Origin: Cryptomeria japonica | Lineage: Eukaryota > Streptophyta > Pinopsida > Cupressales > Cupressaceae | NCBI RefSeq assembly: GCF_030272615.1 | Contig: NC_081414.1 | Span: 761,923,648 to 761,987,647 of the forward strand | DNA length: 64,000 nt | Reading direction: 5' to 3' | Shown here: one piece after another, positions 1 to 12,766 of the stretch | How the letters are laid out: each line of letters begins with the position of its first letter | Position numbering within the stretch: position 1 is the first letter of the stretch | Translations under genes and position numbers: made by a program | Notes under the pieces: model-generated | The model's database searches: none | What the model saw: the letters and a program-made list of their open reading frames with translations, nothing else | What the model was told of the DNA's origin: nothing

Positions 1-1740
1 AATTGTGCCGCACATCCATCAGACCAAACAAAATGTTTAACTATTGTTATGCCTCTATCTTTCAAATATTCAAAAAACTTCTTAAAGCAATGTTGTACAA
101 AAAGTGTGTCATGCTCCTTATCATCATTGATATAGAAGTGGTACTCTTTCTTAATGACACGATTGTCAAATGTACTATCAACACCATCCAAATTCATCTG
201 TGCATGTCGATAACACACATGCACGAAAATAGTGATTTGCTTTGAAAAGTAATACTCTGATTGAATCTCTTTTTGATGTGCAAAAGAGTAATTCTCTGCG
301 AAGTCAACTATAGATAGAATAGTTCCAAGTGGGAAAGTGTCTCTTAATCTTTTAAATTGTTCTCCTTGCCACTTGGCAAAAAAACCATGGCATATGTATG
401 GTTTTATCAACTTACGAAAATTTTCCATAAATGTTCCAATAGGTATTTCCTCTTCTACATAATCTAGTCTTGTAGATTCCTTTCCAAATTTTGTTTCAAA
501 TTTTTGGTACTTGTAACTCTTGCAATTTACCATCTTGCTCATGTTAGTATCTTCATCTCTCAAAGGCAATTTAGCCAAGTCCCCACATGTTCCACAAATT
601 CCTCTTATGCAATTTATTTGACTGGTTGCATTATCATCTGATTTATCACATAAGATGGATGCTATGAATTGACTTGTTCATTTAGGAGGAGCATTTTCAT
701 AACCATCATTATCTTTTCTAATCTTTCAAAACACCTGATAGTACAAGTCAAATTCGATGTGATAGCGACAACAACAAGTTTCAAAAACTTTGTTTAACTT
801 CACATAATATGGCCTTAACCGTTCAAACATGGTTTGTCCAATCTTTATATGAGGGTTTGTTTTAGTAAACAATACATACAATTCATGTTTTGTTGTGTCT
901 ATCCAATTTTTTACATGGAGATCATAACGATCAGGACCAATCCTTTGCTTGATAACATCTCTACTATTTGATGAAGGGCGAGTATTATCATTCCAAAAAC
1001 TTGTCACAAAGTTCCTAACAACATCTTCAATTCTTCAGAATGAGGAGCTCTACACATAATTGTCCAATTCCCTTCTAAGGTAGTATCATCTAAAATCTTT
1101 CTCCTTTTAACATATTTAGATATTGTCCTTCTACTAAAACCAAACTCAGATGACAGTGAAGAGATTTGTCTTTTTTGAGGCAATCTTTCATTTACTAAAG
1201 ATGTCAACATCACTCTTCTTGAAATGGTCTTATCTAGTTTTTGAGATTTTTTACCAATGTTCACCAAACCTTTCTTAACATTATCAACAATAGATTTTTG
1301 TAGCTGAGAAGATTTCCTCTTTTGACTTGTTGTATCTATACCCAACAATTTCATTGGATCTATTAAGTCCTTATGAGTAAGTACAATTGATAACAATTGA
1401 GCTTTTTCTAGTGTAGTATCAAGATTGTTGAAATGCGACATTATTTCTTTTCCACTTTTATTCATTGACCTCCTTTTAGTATGTCTAGGTTCTTCACTGA
1501 GATGTTTCAACTCATCCACATCCATTTCAAGTAAATGATCTAAATTTTTATAAGAAATATTTCTCTTCACCTGTTTAGCTAGATCCACAATATGCTCATC
1601 CATATCAGTGGTAGGAGGTAAGGAGCTTGACCCCTCTCCTTCAAAGGTCTCCATTGGTTCAACTTGGAAAATCTCCTCCCTATGTTCATCAACTATATTG
1701 TGTTCTTCAACAGGTTCGTTTGCCTGTTTTGCACATAATT
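1..1740 (-). pseudogene. DDE-type transposase-like gene, broken, runs off left edge
   Basis: Read right to left. An N-terminal part (1654-1004, open upstream to about 1740) is acidic then basic, with a helix-turn-helix-like stretch FGFSRRTISKYVKRRK near 1090-1150. A frameshift near 1007 leads into a segment with TRPSSNSRDVIKQRIG and FETCCCRYH. The frame then continues through TGA at 728-726 and TGA at 680-678 to position 1. That last part holds a paired-Cys region (CIRGICGTC), DFAENYSFAHQKEIQS (Asp codon 303-305) and, at the edge, WSDGCAAQ (Asp codon 18-20), about 95 residues apart. From memory, this pair matches a widespread unnamed protein family in animals and some plants that looks like a DDE nuclease; the acidic third residue would lie outside the window. 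The start is uncertain: ATG at 1654 is possible, but coding-like sequence continues upstream. Transposition is inferred, not shown. Confidence 0.65.
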
Positions 1741-3030
1741 TAAGAGTTTGTGTAAGGTTCTTGAATTAATCAGAAATTATTCAATTAGGATTAAGAATAG
1801 GGATGAATTTGGCTTAAAGCTTTACATGTTAAAATTAGCCCATTCAATTTGGTTTATTAAATTTAATTACTTTCAGGACCTTATTGTTATAACTCTAATT
1901 AAATTACTTGTTTAGGTTTAAAGTTCAATTTGTTCTCAGGTTAGGATTAAAGTTCAATCTCTAATTTTGAGCACTAATTTAACACATAAAATAAAATTTT
2001 GATAAATTAGAAATTCCAATTTTGAAAATTAAAAGTACAAATATTTTGATGCATGCATACGATAACTTAGGTGACCTCATATTAATTTGTTATGGACCAT
2101 AATGTAAGTGGACTATAATTTGTCACATGTGTGTATATTTAAGACCTATTATTGCATAATAGACCTCCTAATCTGAAATGTTTTTGCATGTACGTGAAGT
2201 TGAATATAAATAGTTCACCTAAATTATTCAACATGTTTAATAGGTTATAAAGTTATGTCACATTTAAGACCTATAATCAATGTAATAGTCCTAATAGGCC
2301 TTATTATTAAAATCAATATGACCACATTTGAAAAAACATTTCACAATTAATATGCTTAACTACCCTTAAGACAGATATATTATGTGATATTAAAGGACCT
2401 ATCACATGAAATTACTTGTACATGTAGATTAAATATTCAATATATATAATTTAGAACCTAGAAATTATGACATAATAGGTCTTATTAATTTTATGACTTA
2501 ATAGGTCTTATCTATTATAAATGAACTTAATTATATAGGAGAAAAATACAATTACACAACAAGCAAGTTGATGGAATTTGAAATTTGCAAATACACATGT
2601 ATTATCTCAAATTAATTATGCTTTCCAATTAAAACAAAATTATTTTTAATCCTATTAAAAATATTAGATAAAAAATATTGAATTCTAATTAATTGATATG
2701 TAATACATATTAAATTAAAAATACATACTTGCATCATGATATCTTTTTCTTCTTTGTTCTCGATATCTTTCTTCCGTTTTGGGAGAATAATTCCTTGAAG
2801 TCTTATTTTTCCTTCTCTTCTTATTCCCCATGCTTTTACAAAAAACCTTCAAATTATTGCCTTCAAAATAATTTTCAAATGTCTTCTTTCATCCAAAAAT
2901 GCGAATTATTTTAATCATCTAGGTGATAAAAAACGAAAAAAAATTATGGATATTTATACGATTCCACGAATGAAAAAAAAAAACAAAAAATCCGTCGGCC
3001 AGAGTTTGAATGAAAGCCGACAGTTAAAAA
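1741..3030. other. AT-rich intergenic stretch without a recognisable gene
   Basis: No convincing coding frame on either strand. Between about 2140 and 2520 there are at least six loose copies of a motif like TAATAGGTCTTATTA in both orientations, including CTATTAT-TGC-ATAATAG. They resemble remnants of a small AT-rich repeat. A short GC inverted pair, GTCGGC (2994-2999) and GCCGAC (3016-3021), closes the stretch. Confidence 0.5.
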
Positions 3031-3037
3031 TTGTTGG

Positions 3038-3158
3038 GTTCGCTCGAACATGACAGTTACAAAAATGTGCGTGCCAAAATCGAGCTCATTGGTTTGAGCG
3101 AATGGGGGTTCCCTCGAACCATTTTGGGTTCAAGTGAACCCAATTCGCTCGAACTCGT
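3038..3158. repeat. cluster of GTTCGCTCGAAC-type palindromes
   Basis: GTTCG-CT-CGAAC occurs at 3038-3049, a variant GGTTCCCTCGAACC at 3108-3121, a perfect inverted repeat TGGGTTCA-AG-TGAACCCA at 3125-3142, and TTCGCTCGAA again at about 3145-3154. They are GC-rich islands in AT-rich surroundings. The short open frame across them (3031-3258) is not supported as a gene. Origin unknown; possibly a fragment of a repeat family. Confidence 0.5.
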
Positions 3159-3259
3159 GTTTGTTCAAAACCACAAACTAAAGGTTTATCCCAAAAAATT
3201 TCAGAGTTCTGAAGAATTAATGACTTCGGAGCTCTGGTTCAATGAACGAATGAAATAAT

Positions 3260-4833
3260 CTTGATAACCCAAAAATATTAGATGGTAGTACTCGAAGCAA
3301 GCTTTCTAACAAGTATAATTTTATTATATTTTGAATTTATTATGTTCTTGTTTTTTTAATTTTATGGAAAATTGGTTTTTCACCGAACATGAACTTCTCT
3401 GTTCAATGCATTGGGAAAAATAAGAAACTAATTCAAAAAAATTCTGAAAAATATCTATGCCCTTGGTATTGATGTCTTCTTTCTAACAAAAAAGAAAAAA
3501 TTTAATTTTGATTTATATAGAGCAAGTTATGTGTTCAAACGTAAACCTATGTTTGAATTATGACTAGTTGGACTTCAAAACTTTATAAAATGAAAAATAT
3601 TGAACATATCACTGTAAAACCAAATGCAAGCCCTGGATATTGATGTTAAAAACCAAAATTTGAAAGAATTTAGTTTTTATCATTTATAGAAAAAAATTTA
3701 TGCGTTTTGGGAGGCACGTCACTCTTAAAAAATGTAGTTTGTTGTAAAAAACTACTTTTCGAGGGAGATGGAAATTTTTTAAAAAAATCCTTCAAAAAAA
3801 TTTGAAAAAAATGTATATAGAATCTACAATCAAAAAGCTAGAAATCACTAATTTACATCATCTTCAAATTTTTAATAGTTTAAAAGTTATAGTTCTCAAA
3901 AGTTGAAGATTATTTTAAAAATGTACATCTCAGTGTCAAAAGTGGCAAAAAAGTGGGAACCATTATTATGAGTTCATCCTAAGACCTCATACTAATATAG
4001 TAATACATAAAATGAACTAATAAATCCCTTTTATAAGTTTGAGAGGACTAATAGTTTTATATATTAAAAAAATAAAAAAATGTACAAAGATTTTAATTCA
4101 CTATAATAGTTTCCCACATCCTCCAATTCAACTAATTAGATATTGACCACCATTCTAATTATGTTTGTAACATGCTAAAAATATCATTATAGAATTCCGA
4201 CACCCTAAAAATGCTTATAGAACATAACTAAACAAGTGTGATGATACTATCCTATGTATTTTCAATAAAAATTTATGTCATTGAAATAGTATCTTGCATG
4301 ATCCCAATCTCTGTGCTATCAACTATTTTAAAATTATGTTTATTGTACTAAGTGTGATCCTTTTCGTGTTCTTTTTCCTTGTCAATAACATCAAACCATT
4401 TTTTACACTTAAGATTTTGTGGCATCTATGGAAACTTAAGTGCTCTATTGGAGATACTTAGCTTTCTCATCACAATCATGCATTCAAATAAGTCTCTTTA
4501 TTGACAAAGACAAACCAAATCCATCTTGTCCATTGAAAAATGGATGTACACTTTGATAGTCTAATTTGAGCTAAGAGGAGATTTGTCTAGTTTTGATCTT
4601 GTTTGAGAAGTCCTCTAAAATCTTATCAGTGAAAGTAAGTGTTGCCAAATTAGATGTATTAGTCAAAATTCCCTAGAACTTGTCTAATAGTTGCAACTTC
4701 ATTTATATGAACTGTATTTATGTCACTATTGTCAATGTTAGGAAAATGGCATCTCAACCTTTCATTAATAAAAAGGTTATTGTTGATATGTGAGTGAATA
4801 TGGTTTGAGGGTTTTCCCTCGACTATTGGGGGT
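3260..4833. other. AT-rich stretch, nothing recognised
   Basis: Poly-A/T rich sequence with frequent stops in all frames. I see no coding remnant, LTR termini or structured repeat that I can support. Confidence 0.4.
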
Positions 4834-4852
4834 TCAAGGGCATTGCCCTTGA
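4834..4852. repeat. perfect 19-bp palindrome in a GC island
   Basis: TCAAGGGCA-T-TGCCCTTGA has 9-bp arms and a one-base centre. It lies in a short GC-rich island (about 4800-4905) with repeated GGGGGTTC and GGGGGAATT runs. Such GGGTTCAAGGGC-type hairpins are common in plant retrotransposon leaders, so the island may be internal sequence of the possible element H to its right. That link is inference. Confidence 0.5.
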
Positions 4853-5116
4853 CCACAATAGTTTGGGGGAATTTCCTGAGACTTGGGGGTTCAAAAGAGT
4901 TCACCCCTTTTTGTCTCTAGTCTTGTGAATGGCTAGGGATCTAGGGGTAGTGTAACTTGGAAGAGATTTTCAAGGGCAACTCTTTGAAACAAAATTTTAC
5001 TTATAACTTATCATTATAAATCTTGATTATTTATCATTAGGTCATGGATCTAACAATGGATATTTTGAGCATTTTGTTTTCCCTAGAAGGAAACCCTATT
5101 TTATGGGGGCACCATA

Positions 5117-6004
5117 TGGTAGTCACATATTGTGACGTATTCAGAGAATTTAATAGTTGTTGAGTTACCTCTAGATCTCTATTGGCGATACTCCTATGAT
5201 AAGTGTTTATGCTACATTTGTAAACTAAAATTATTATAAATCCTACGAGAATAAACAACCAAAACCCTATTCCTATAATATTTAATCCAACATAAAACCA
5301 ATGAAGAACCAAATATCATGCAAATATCAAATAAAGAGAGATTATACCATTCACATGTTCCGAGGGCTTGTCTTTATTGTCCTCCTATCTCCATTGATCT
5401 TTTGTGATGTAGTTGCTCTCAGATTTTGTATGTGGGCACAAGAGTTCAATGATGATTGGATGGTGGTTGAGTATATAATTTCAAAGAGTTTGGGCACTTG
5501 ATCACTTTCTTCTTATGGAAAGAGAGAGGAAGAGGTCTCTTTTACAAAGAGCACCCTATAAATGGAGGGCTAGGATTAAGATGTGAGTGGAAAAATGGTT
5601 AGTTTATATTAGAGGGTAGGTATAGGAAATAGGAGAATATTAGAGAGGTAGTTAAAGATAAATTAAGAGATGACTAACACTTGTCATGGATGAAAAAATC
5701 TAATGAATTAATTAAATAAATAAATATTCATAAATACTTAATAGAAGAAGTGGGACAAATTAAGTAAATAGTTTTTTTTTAATTTAAGGAAAAGAAGAAT
5801 TTAAGTAAATAAAAATATTTATTTAAATGTGGAAAGGCTAAAAGTGGGTTTAGTGAATTACCGAACAAAAAAAATAAAAAAAATGGGTTTAGTGAATTAA
5901 TTATATTAATAAAAATTCATCTAACTAATAGAAGGCCTATAATAAAATAAATAAATAACTAAAATATCTATCTAATTATGCTACGACAATTTTAGGTGTC
6001 TACA
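5117..6004 (-). repeat. possible gypsy-type LTR (element H), solo or partial
   Basis: On the minus strand it opens with TGTAGACACC (6004 down to 5995), a start I recall from Ty3/gypsy LTRs. It closes with GACTACCA at 5117, followed after two bases by TGGTGCCCCC (5114-5105), which could be a primer site. No second LTR copy is in the window. Against this, the best TATA-like sequence (CTATAAATGG near 5566) reads on the plus strand. The open frames inside (5037-5312, 5301-5501) are not convincing genes. Confidence 0.35.
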
Positions 6005-6412
6005 ATAATATTTCTCTACAAGTATATTGTAGTCATTGTTGATTTTTGAATAATATATTGGGCAGCTTTTAGAGTCTAGGGTGTTTCTCTTGAAAGTTTT
6101 TTTTTCATGTAAATTATTGTATTGTGGTATGCATGTTATTTATGTTTATTTCTGTTAAGTTTCTATAATTGTTGTAAAGATCAGTAACTTTTTTTGCATT
6201 ACCCTCCTCTTAAGGTTAGTATAGGAAGTCATTCCATTACATAACTTCTTTATAGTCAATGGTCTACTGAAAAAAATTAAAAATTAAAAATCAAACAAAC
6301 AGAAATTAAAATTATTAAAATGTAATTATAATTTCACTTATGTATGTATAGAATGATCCTACAAGAGTTGACAGTTTTTATTTCCTCCAATACCATCAAT
6401 CTCATTAATTGC
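6005..6412. other. no gene recognised
   Basis: AT-rich spacer between the possible LTR and the MULE remnant. No coding or structural signal is visible. Confidence 0.4.
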
Positions 6413-8517
6413 CTACATTGATATTGCAACATATTCAAGAAATATCATTTGTAAATAGTAATAATATACCAATGGAATTAATAAAACATGTTTGTCAAAT
6501 ACCAAAAAATAAGAGACATGGGTGGTGCATCTCTCTTCTATAGCATCAACTATAATAACAAGATTAATAACAAATACATGCAATTTGTTGGATATATGCT
6601 GTCTCTTCCTCATCAATTTTACCTTGATTACAGGATTGCACATGTGTCCTTGTGTTAAAAAACTTTAAGAGCACATACATAGATTCGGTTGATGAGATAT
6701 ACAATTCATATCAAAAACAAGAATTTATTTCACTTGTCACACAAGCTATATGATCATCATTTTCATTCAATGTAACATGGTCATCTATAATTTGCAATTC
6801 TCAAACCCAAGATGTGTTTTCAAACTTCTCAATTTAAATGTTCCTATAGATACCATGTTTCTTGCTAAATTACACCCACCAATAATGGACATAATCATGT
6901 GCTTTTAATTGATGTATCAAGCAATCAACATGATAAATTGCAGCATGCTTGAAATATTTTTAGAATCACTTTTTTAAATGTGAGTGGTAGGACTCTATGG
7001 CATCATTTGTCTCTTTCCCTACATGCTTTAGTGTATGATGACATCTAGCCCACATACTCAATCTATCAAACAACCATTCCCTTAAAATAATCAATGAATG
7101 AGGGTTGCATATCTTTAATATCTTCAATAAAATGTGAACCTCATTCCTTTCACAATATTTGTTTATTGAATGATGCATGATATATCCAAGTCTATCAAAC
7201 ATATATTTTCTATCAAACATCTATTGTCTAACTACATTAAGTGTAAAATAATTCAATTGCACCTCTATCAAATAATGTACAACATACCTTTGTTGCATTC
7301 AAACCAAATGAAGAATCCATTACCAATATATTTTTGTAGTCATATTGAAGCATCCAATCAAGTTTCCATAGTGGCACTATTGAAGCAATTAAATTCTTAA
7401 AAAAAATGGGATGTGGTTGTCTCCATCAACAATAGTGGCACTATACTCCTAACATGCAAACCACTTGCCAGGGCTTGCCAACTTGATTTGTTTCATTAAA
7501 ATACCATCATTAGTATAAAATATGTATCTTGATGTCTTAATTTTATAATAAATGTTTGCAATATTATCCATGGTAAGAAAACCAATTCTATAATATTAGC
7601 CCTCTAACATGGTCATGTTCTTATGCACCATATGCTTTTTATGCACCACATTTGTGGGCATTCTAAGTTATAGTAATGAATCCACCCATCGATGAAAATT
7701 GTTTTCTAATATATGGTGCAAAAAAGGACCTCATTCGTAAATAATCATTGTTCATTTGACCATGAAAATTTATGCCCTGCTTGTTGATATGTTGAACCAA
7801 GTGGCACCATATTAACACATGGTTTGAATTAGAAACTATGATTTATGAGCTAAATGATTAGAGATAACTCATTGTGTATGTTTACAACTAGGTCTAGAAC
7901 TACACTTCCCAAATTCAAATTGGGGAAGGATCAAAACATGTTACATCTTTATCCCTTAAGTCACTTGGTCCACACGTACACCGATACCTATGAAAATCAT
8001 AAAGAATCTTCAAACTATTAATGAATATAGTTAACCAATGATTAGGGACATTTTTTCAATTGACAATTATGAGTGAAAACATTTATATTCAAAATTTTAT
8101 TCTTATTCTTACATGGTATATTCTAAAAAATTTTGTATCAAAACAAAGAAGGGATTTCTTTTCATTACTTTTGAGAAAGATGACTAGGTATTATTCCCTT
8201 GAGAAATGTTCCTCAATAAAGTCATTAAATCTATTAGCCTCAGTCCAAGTTGAAAATAAGTGCAAGCTTTTAAAGTCATATCTCTCTGATGAGAGGTCTC
8301 TATACGAATACTTCCCATGATGGGGTTGTTGAATGACTTCATCCATGATGTAAGACCAATTGACATCCATGTAGTAAACAAAAAAATGGTATAATTTGAT
8401 TGAGAAATGTTTACACATGATATAACACACTTTGTAGTCTAAATTATAGACATGATTCATAACCATTAAAAAAATTTTACATTTAATTATTAAAATTATT
8501 CCTTTCATCAAATTCAA
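6413..8517 (-). pseudogene. decayed MULE-type transposase with SWIM-like end
   Basis: Read right to left. A possible N-terminal piece lies at 8517-8184 (FSTWTEANRFNDFIEEHFSRE). A catalytic-type segment at about 7380-7291 reads LQYDYKNILVMDSSFGLNATK-like, where the Asp (7317-7315) fits the first acidic residue of MULE transposases. A segment at 7100-6966 reads MWARCHHTLKHVGKETNDAIESYH, typical of the region near the last acidic residue. Next, with stops, come words such as LIHQLKAHDYVHYWW and TSWVWELQIIDD. Finally TQGHMCNPVIKVKLM near 6655-6610 resembles the SWIM zinc-finger end, with the usual C-K-H changed to C-N-P. Several stops and frame changes make it nonfunctional. MULE proteins bind and cut transposon ends in the nucleus. 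No terminal inverted repeats were found. Family is reasonably sure; extents are approximate. Confidence 0.6.
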
Positions 8518-8520
8518 AGG

Positions 8521-11500
8521 TGAAGGTTTGAAGGATATTAAGTATCAAAGTGGGAAACAATTATAACAGTGAAATAGAAAACCAACACTAATTTTAATGT
8601 GATAATGCTTTAGTTAATTCAAATTTGAGAAATTCATAGTTGAATTTATATGAATATTAAACTTTAGCAACATCATAAAGTTTTGATTAATAAAAGAGAA
8701 ATAGACCTTTGCCAATACATATCCATGAAGCAACACCTGGGGCACATGAGGGATGCACAACCTCTCAAAAACCCCCACTAATACATAGCAAAAAACCAGT
8801 AGGGACACCTGAGAACCAACATTGAAACTAAAAGATCAACAAGAACAAAACCAAAAACAAAACACATAGAACACAAAAAGTAGCAAAACCACCCATGAAA
8901 GACACAAAGGGATGGCCAACTACATGGGAGAACTTTTATAATACCAATCTTGGCATAAAATTAAAACTTTAACAAAAATGACACCTTTTTAGAAGACTTG
9001 AAACTAGTGCCAGAAGAAACCATAGTCGAATCTGGGGTGGCTTTCACCATAGACTCAGAGGGACTAGAAACATCATAAAGTTACTTTTATTTCATTTGAA
9101 TAGAGTTTTCAACATATGGACAATAGTAGATATGTTCAAAATAATCTAAAACCTTTTAGCAAGCCCTAGTTGGCCATTCATATTATATTTTTTCATATAT
9201 TTATTAAAGGTGTATATATGATCTTGGAGGGAGGTCTTTGAATACCATGTTCCCTTCACGTGGAACATGTATGATTTGGTTAGGACCTTCAACATGCTAT
9301 AAGAGTTTTTCTCCATTACCTGAAATTACATTTCATATTTATGGGTTAGAGATGTGAAATTATTCTTGTGATGAATGTGTCAAAAAAATTCATATCAATT
9401 TCCTTTATTTATGCTTTTAAAATTTAAAGCTTTAAAATGTATCAATAGGTTTGAAGTTGTATATTTAATCCAAAAAACATCATGCTGAATTCTCTAATTG
9501 AAAGTAACTTGTATGAAACTATCAATCTCTTTGCTAATTTTAAAAATATAAAAAAAATTATACTGTGTACTCTTGTTGTCCTCAAAGTCAGGGATGCTTC
9601 TAAAATTAGTCAAGTTAAACTTTAATAATGTAAATCCAATTGAATAAATAAGTAAATGAGTAAATTTTCATAGAAAATGTATTTCAAACTAGTGAATTTT
9701 CCATTTGATCTAAAATAATTGTGGCAAAAATGATTAAAATGATATGTGCTTACCATGATATTAACCCTTTAAAAGTCTCATGAAATAATTAAATAGTCTT
9801 GGAAATAGCTTGGAAGTTGTAATTATATATCAATATTAAAAATATGGCCAATTAATTTTGTTTGTATACAGTTCCAATGTTAACTTCAAACAATTAAAAT
9901 TCAAAACTATCTTTTAGTATACATTTTCTACATTTATTAAATTATACATCTAAGAAGTCAAGACAAGCTTATAAATTTTTGAACTAATAAATTTGAACCC
10001 AAAATGATAAATAAAATCCCATCTAGTTTTTCAACCAATCATTCTAATGTAGAGTAGATATGCCCTAGCACTATTTAAATTGAATAGATATTTCTACCCT
10101 TTAGATTATAAAAGAATTTTTCTAATTGATTTATCTACAAAGATGAGATTTTTTCCTTCCAATAGAGTATCTTACTTATTATCCTTCAATATTACTTTAT
10201 TTTTTATACATTAACCCTTTCAAGAGGCTACTATGACCCTCAACTTATGGGGAACAATTTATCTTATTGATTTCTGAGACCACCTTGATGGCATCTTGTA
10301 TATAACACATCAACTTAGTTGGAAGACATATTTCCCTCTTGAAAAGGTTCAATTACATCCATTCATTTATATCTATATATATTAGTATGCTTAGGTGACC
10401 TCAAGGTCTATCATAAAATATATGCTTAAGGATCCTACTAGTATGTTCATGACATGCTCATATAAAATTATTAAATCATTTATATATGAAAAGAGGATCT
10501 CAGTCTCATCTAGCCGACTCTAACCAAAATATTAAAGAAAATATAAATGGAGATAAATGAAATCTAAATAAATCATAAAAATATTCTTAAAAATACACAT
10601 CAAAAGCTTCTAAGAACCTTCTTGAAAAAAATATAAAAACTAACTAGATGAAAGACAACTTAAGGTATCTTGTACACAACGGTGATGTAATCTTTCAAGA
10701 AAAATCAAGAAACATGTTTTCTATTTGTAAAAAATATGCTATAAAGATTTGAATTCTAAAATATGTATGTAAATCAACTAAAAATGTATGCTACTCATGA
10801 AACACATTATAAAGTTTCAAATCTAAAAATAGGTTGCGAATAAAAATATAACTCATATGAACTATAACAATCCAAAACTTGAAGAATCACAATACGAAGT
10901 AAAAAATATAGAGAAAGAAAAGGTGACATTATATTATATTCAAGATACTATATTATATTAGATTGAAGAGACTAAGCAATACCATATTCTGTTGGAATTT
11001 TCCATCTATTTATAGTCCTTAAAATTAAAATCAATTAGATATATAGATTCCTAGCTTAAAAAGCATACGCATGTTTCCTTATAATATTTTTATACTCAAT
11101 TAGTTACAATAATAAATTCCTATAAACATATGGAAGGCAAATAGTTTAATTCAAAATGAGTTTTCCAAATAAAATAAAATACAAAATGCTCTAATAATAT
11201 GACTATATTCACTAAATTTGTTGCAACAACTACTTTGAAAAATGAATGTAATTAATACACAAGAAGATACCTCTTTAGATTATTTTTCCATTCACTTTCC
11301 CAACTACCTCAAGTGCAATTAGAAACTTGGTCTATTCAAATAATATCTTCTTTTGTAAGGGTACATTGAGGTCCTTGCCTTCCCATTGTCTAGGAATGTA
11401 TTTAAGAATGTAGAATGATTAGATTTAAAGATATATTATAGCATGAAATGGCAATTCAGAAATAAATCTCATATTGCGTAGAAGACAAGTATTAAATTAT

Positions 11501-12003
11501 AGAAAAACAGATAATAAATATTAAATAATTTGACCTATGCATGTTTAAATCATATTTAATACATATTCGCAATAAGATGACTATTTGATTTGGTCAAATA
11601 GACCAAACATCTGAAGTTATAAATTACTTCCTCTACTTAGGGTTGTTGCACTTTCTTACTTTGTGTGATAGTATCCTTGTAAAATATTTATGTTATTTCT
11701 TTTCATTATAATTAATATTAATTTCATATTTAAGACTACTCTTATCAATACTTTTAGTTCATAGGAACAATTCACATGATGTTAAAAAATTAACTGTACA
11801 AAATTTTAGATCTTTCATTATACTAATATTATAAGTTTTTTTCTTATTCATTGACTATCAAAATCATTGAAACTTTAGTCTATTTGTCATTATTAATATG
11901 CATCACAATATGAAAACAAAAATATTAGATTGTATTACACGTTATCAATAGGCAGCCCCATCACTCGTGAATCTAAAGAAAAAAAAGAGACATACAAATT
12001 GTT
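8521..12003. other. AT-rich stretch, nothing recognised
   Basis: No supported coding frame. A perfect inverted repeat CATGTTCC / GGAACATG with an 8-base loop lies at 9246-9269. The stretch around 8690-8960 is less AT-rich and could be repeat-derived, but I cannot assign it. The stretch ends at the left terminus of LTR G. Confidence 0.4.
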
Positions 12004-12721
12004 TGTAATGCCCCTCTAGGTTGATTACAAAATAAGGAGGTATTGTGTCTATTATATCTTTCCAGTAATGTTATCAACAGATATATTTGATATTAAATTT
12101 TAATCGATATAGCTAGGAATATGGTTAATTGAGTTTAATTTAAATTAATTATTATTATTACTTACGAGTAATTAATAATTGATGTTTATGTCTATATGTA
12201 TAAAGATATTAAGGGGGATAGATTAATACTTAATCATTTGGTTAATAAATTAATATTAAGTGGTAAATGAATTAATTGATAATAATGATTTGTTAATTGA
12301 ATTAAATAAAATCTTTATTATGAATTAATTGAGTTATATTTTAATGCGTTGGTGGAATTTAATTATTAATTCTTTATAAGCTTTGTTTAGTATTGAGATT
12401 TATTTAATTAATTATTATCACTTATTGGTAACAAATAATTGATTTATACGCACTAAGGTATTAAGTAGTAATAATACCTTGTTAATTTATTAATAAATTA
12501 ATATTAAAGTTAAAATTAATTAATAAATAAAATCTGTTTGTTTTATTAAAGTAAACAAAAGCTTGATTTATTAATTTTAGAATCATATTTTTTAATTAGT
12601 TAGTTGAATGATTTTTAGTTTCATATTAAATTTTTTTAATTAAATTTTGCTGAGGAAGTTTTTGGTTTTTTTGTCTTCTATGTGTGTGTGAGTGATTAAG
12701 GAAATTTCTTTCCTCGGGGGA

Positions 12722-12766
12722 GTTTCCAGAGGAAACCTCTTTATATTCTGGAAAATTTCCAGAATA
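12722..12766. repeat. hairpin cluster inside LTR G
   Basis: GTTTCC-AGA-GGAAAC (12722-12736) is followed by TATTCTGGAAA-A-TTTCCAGAATA (12744-12766), a perfect palindrome with 11-bp arms around a single base. Similar GGAAA/TTTCC words continue on both sides. It may be an LTR regulatory or RNA structure, by inference. Confidence 0.6.

Noticed and set aside
5037-5501. Two short hydrophobic open frames
   Set aside because: Membrane-like composition is expected from T-rich DNA; they lie in or next to the possible LTR H and have no support.
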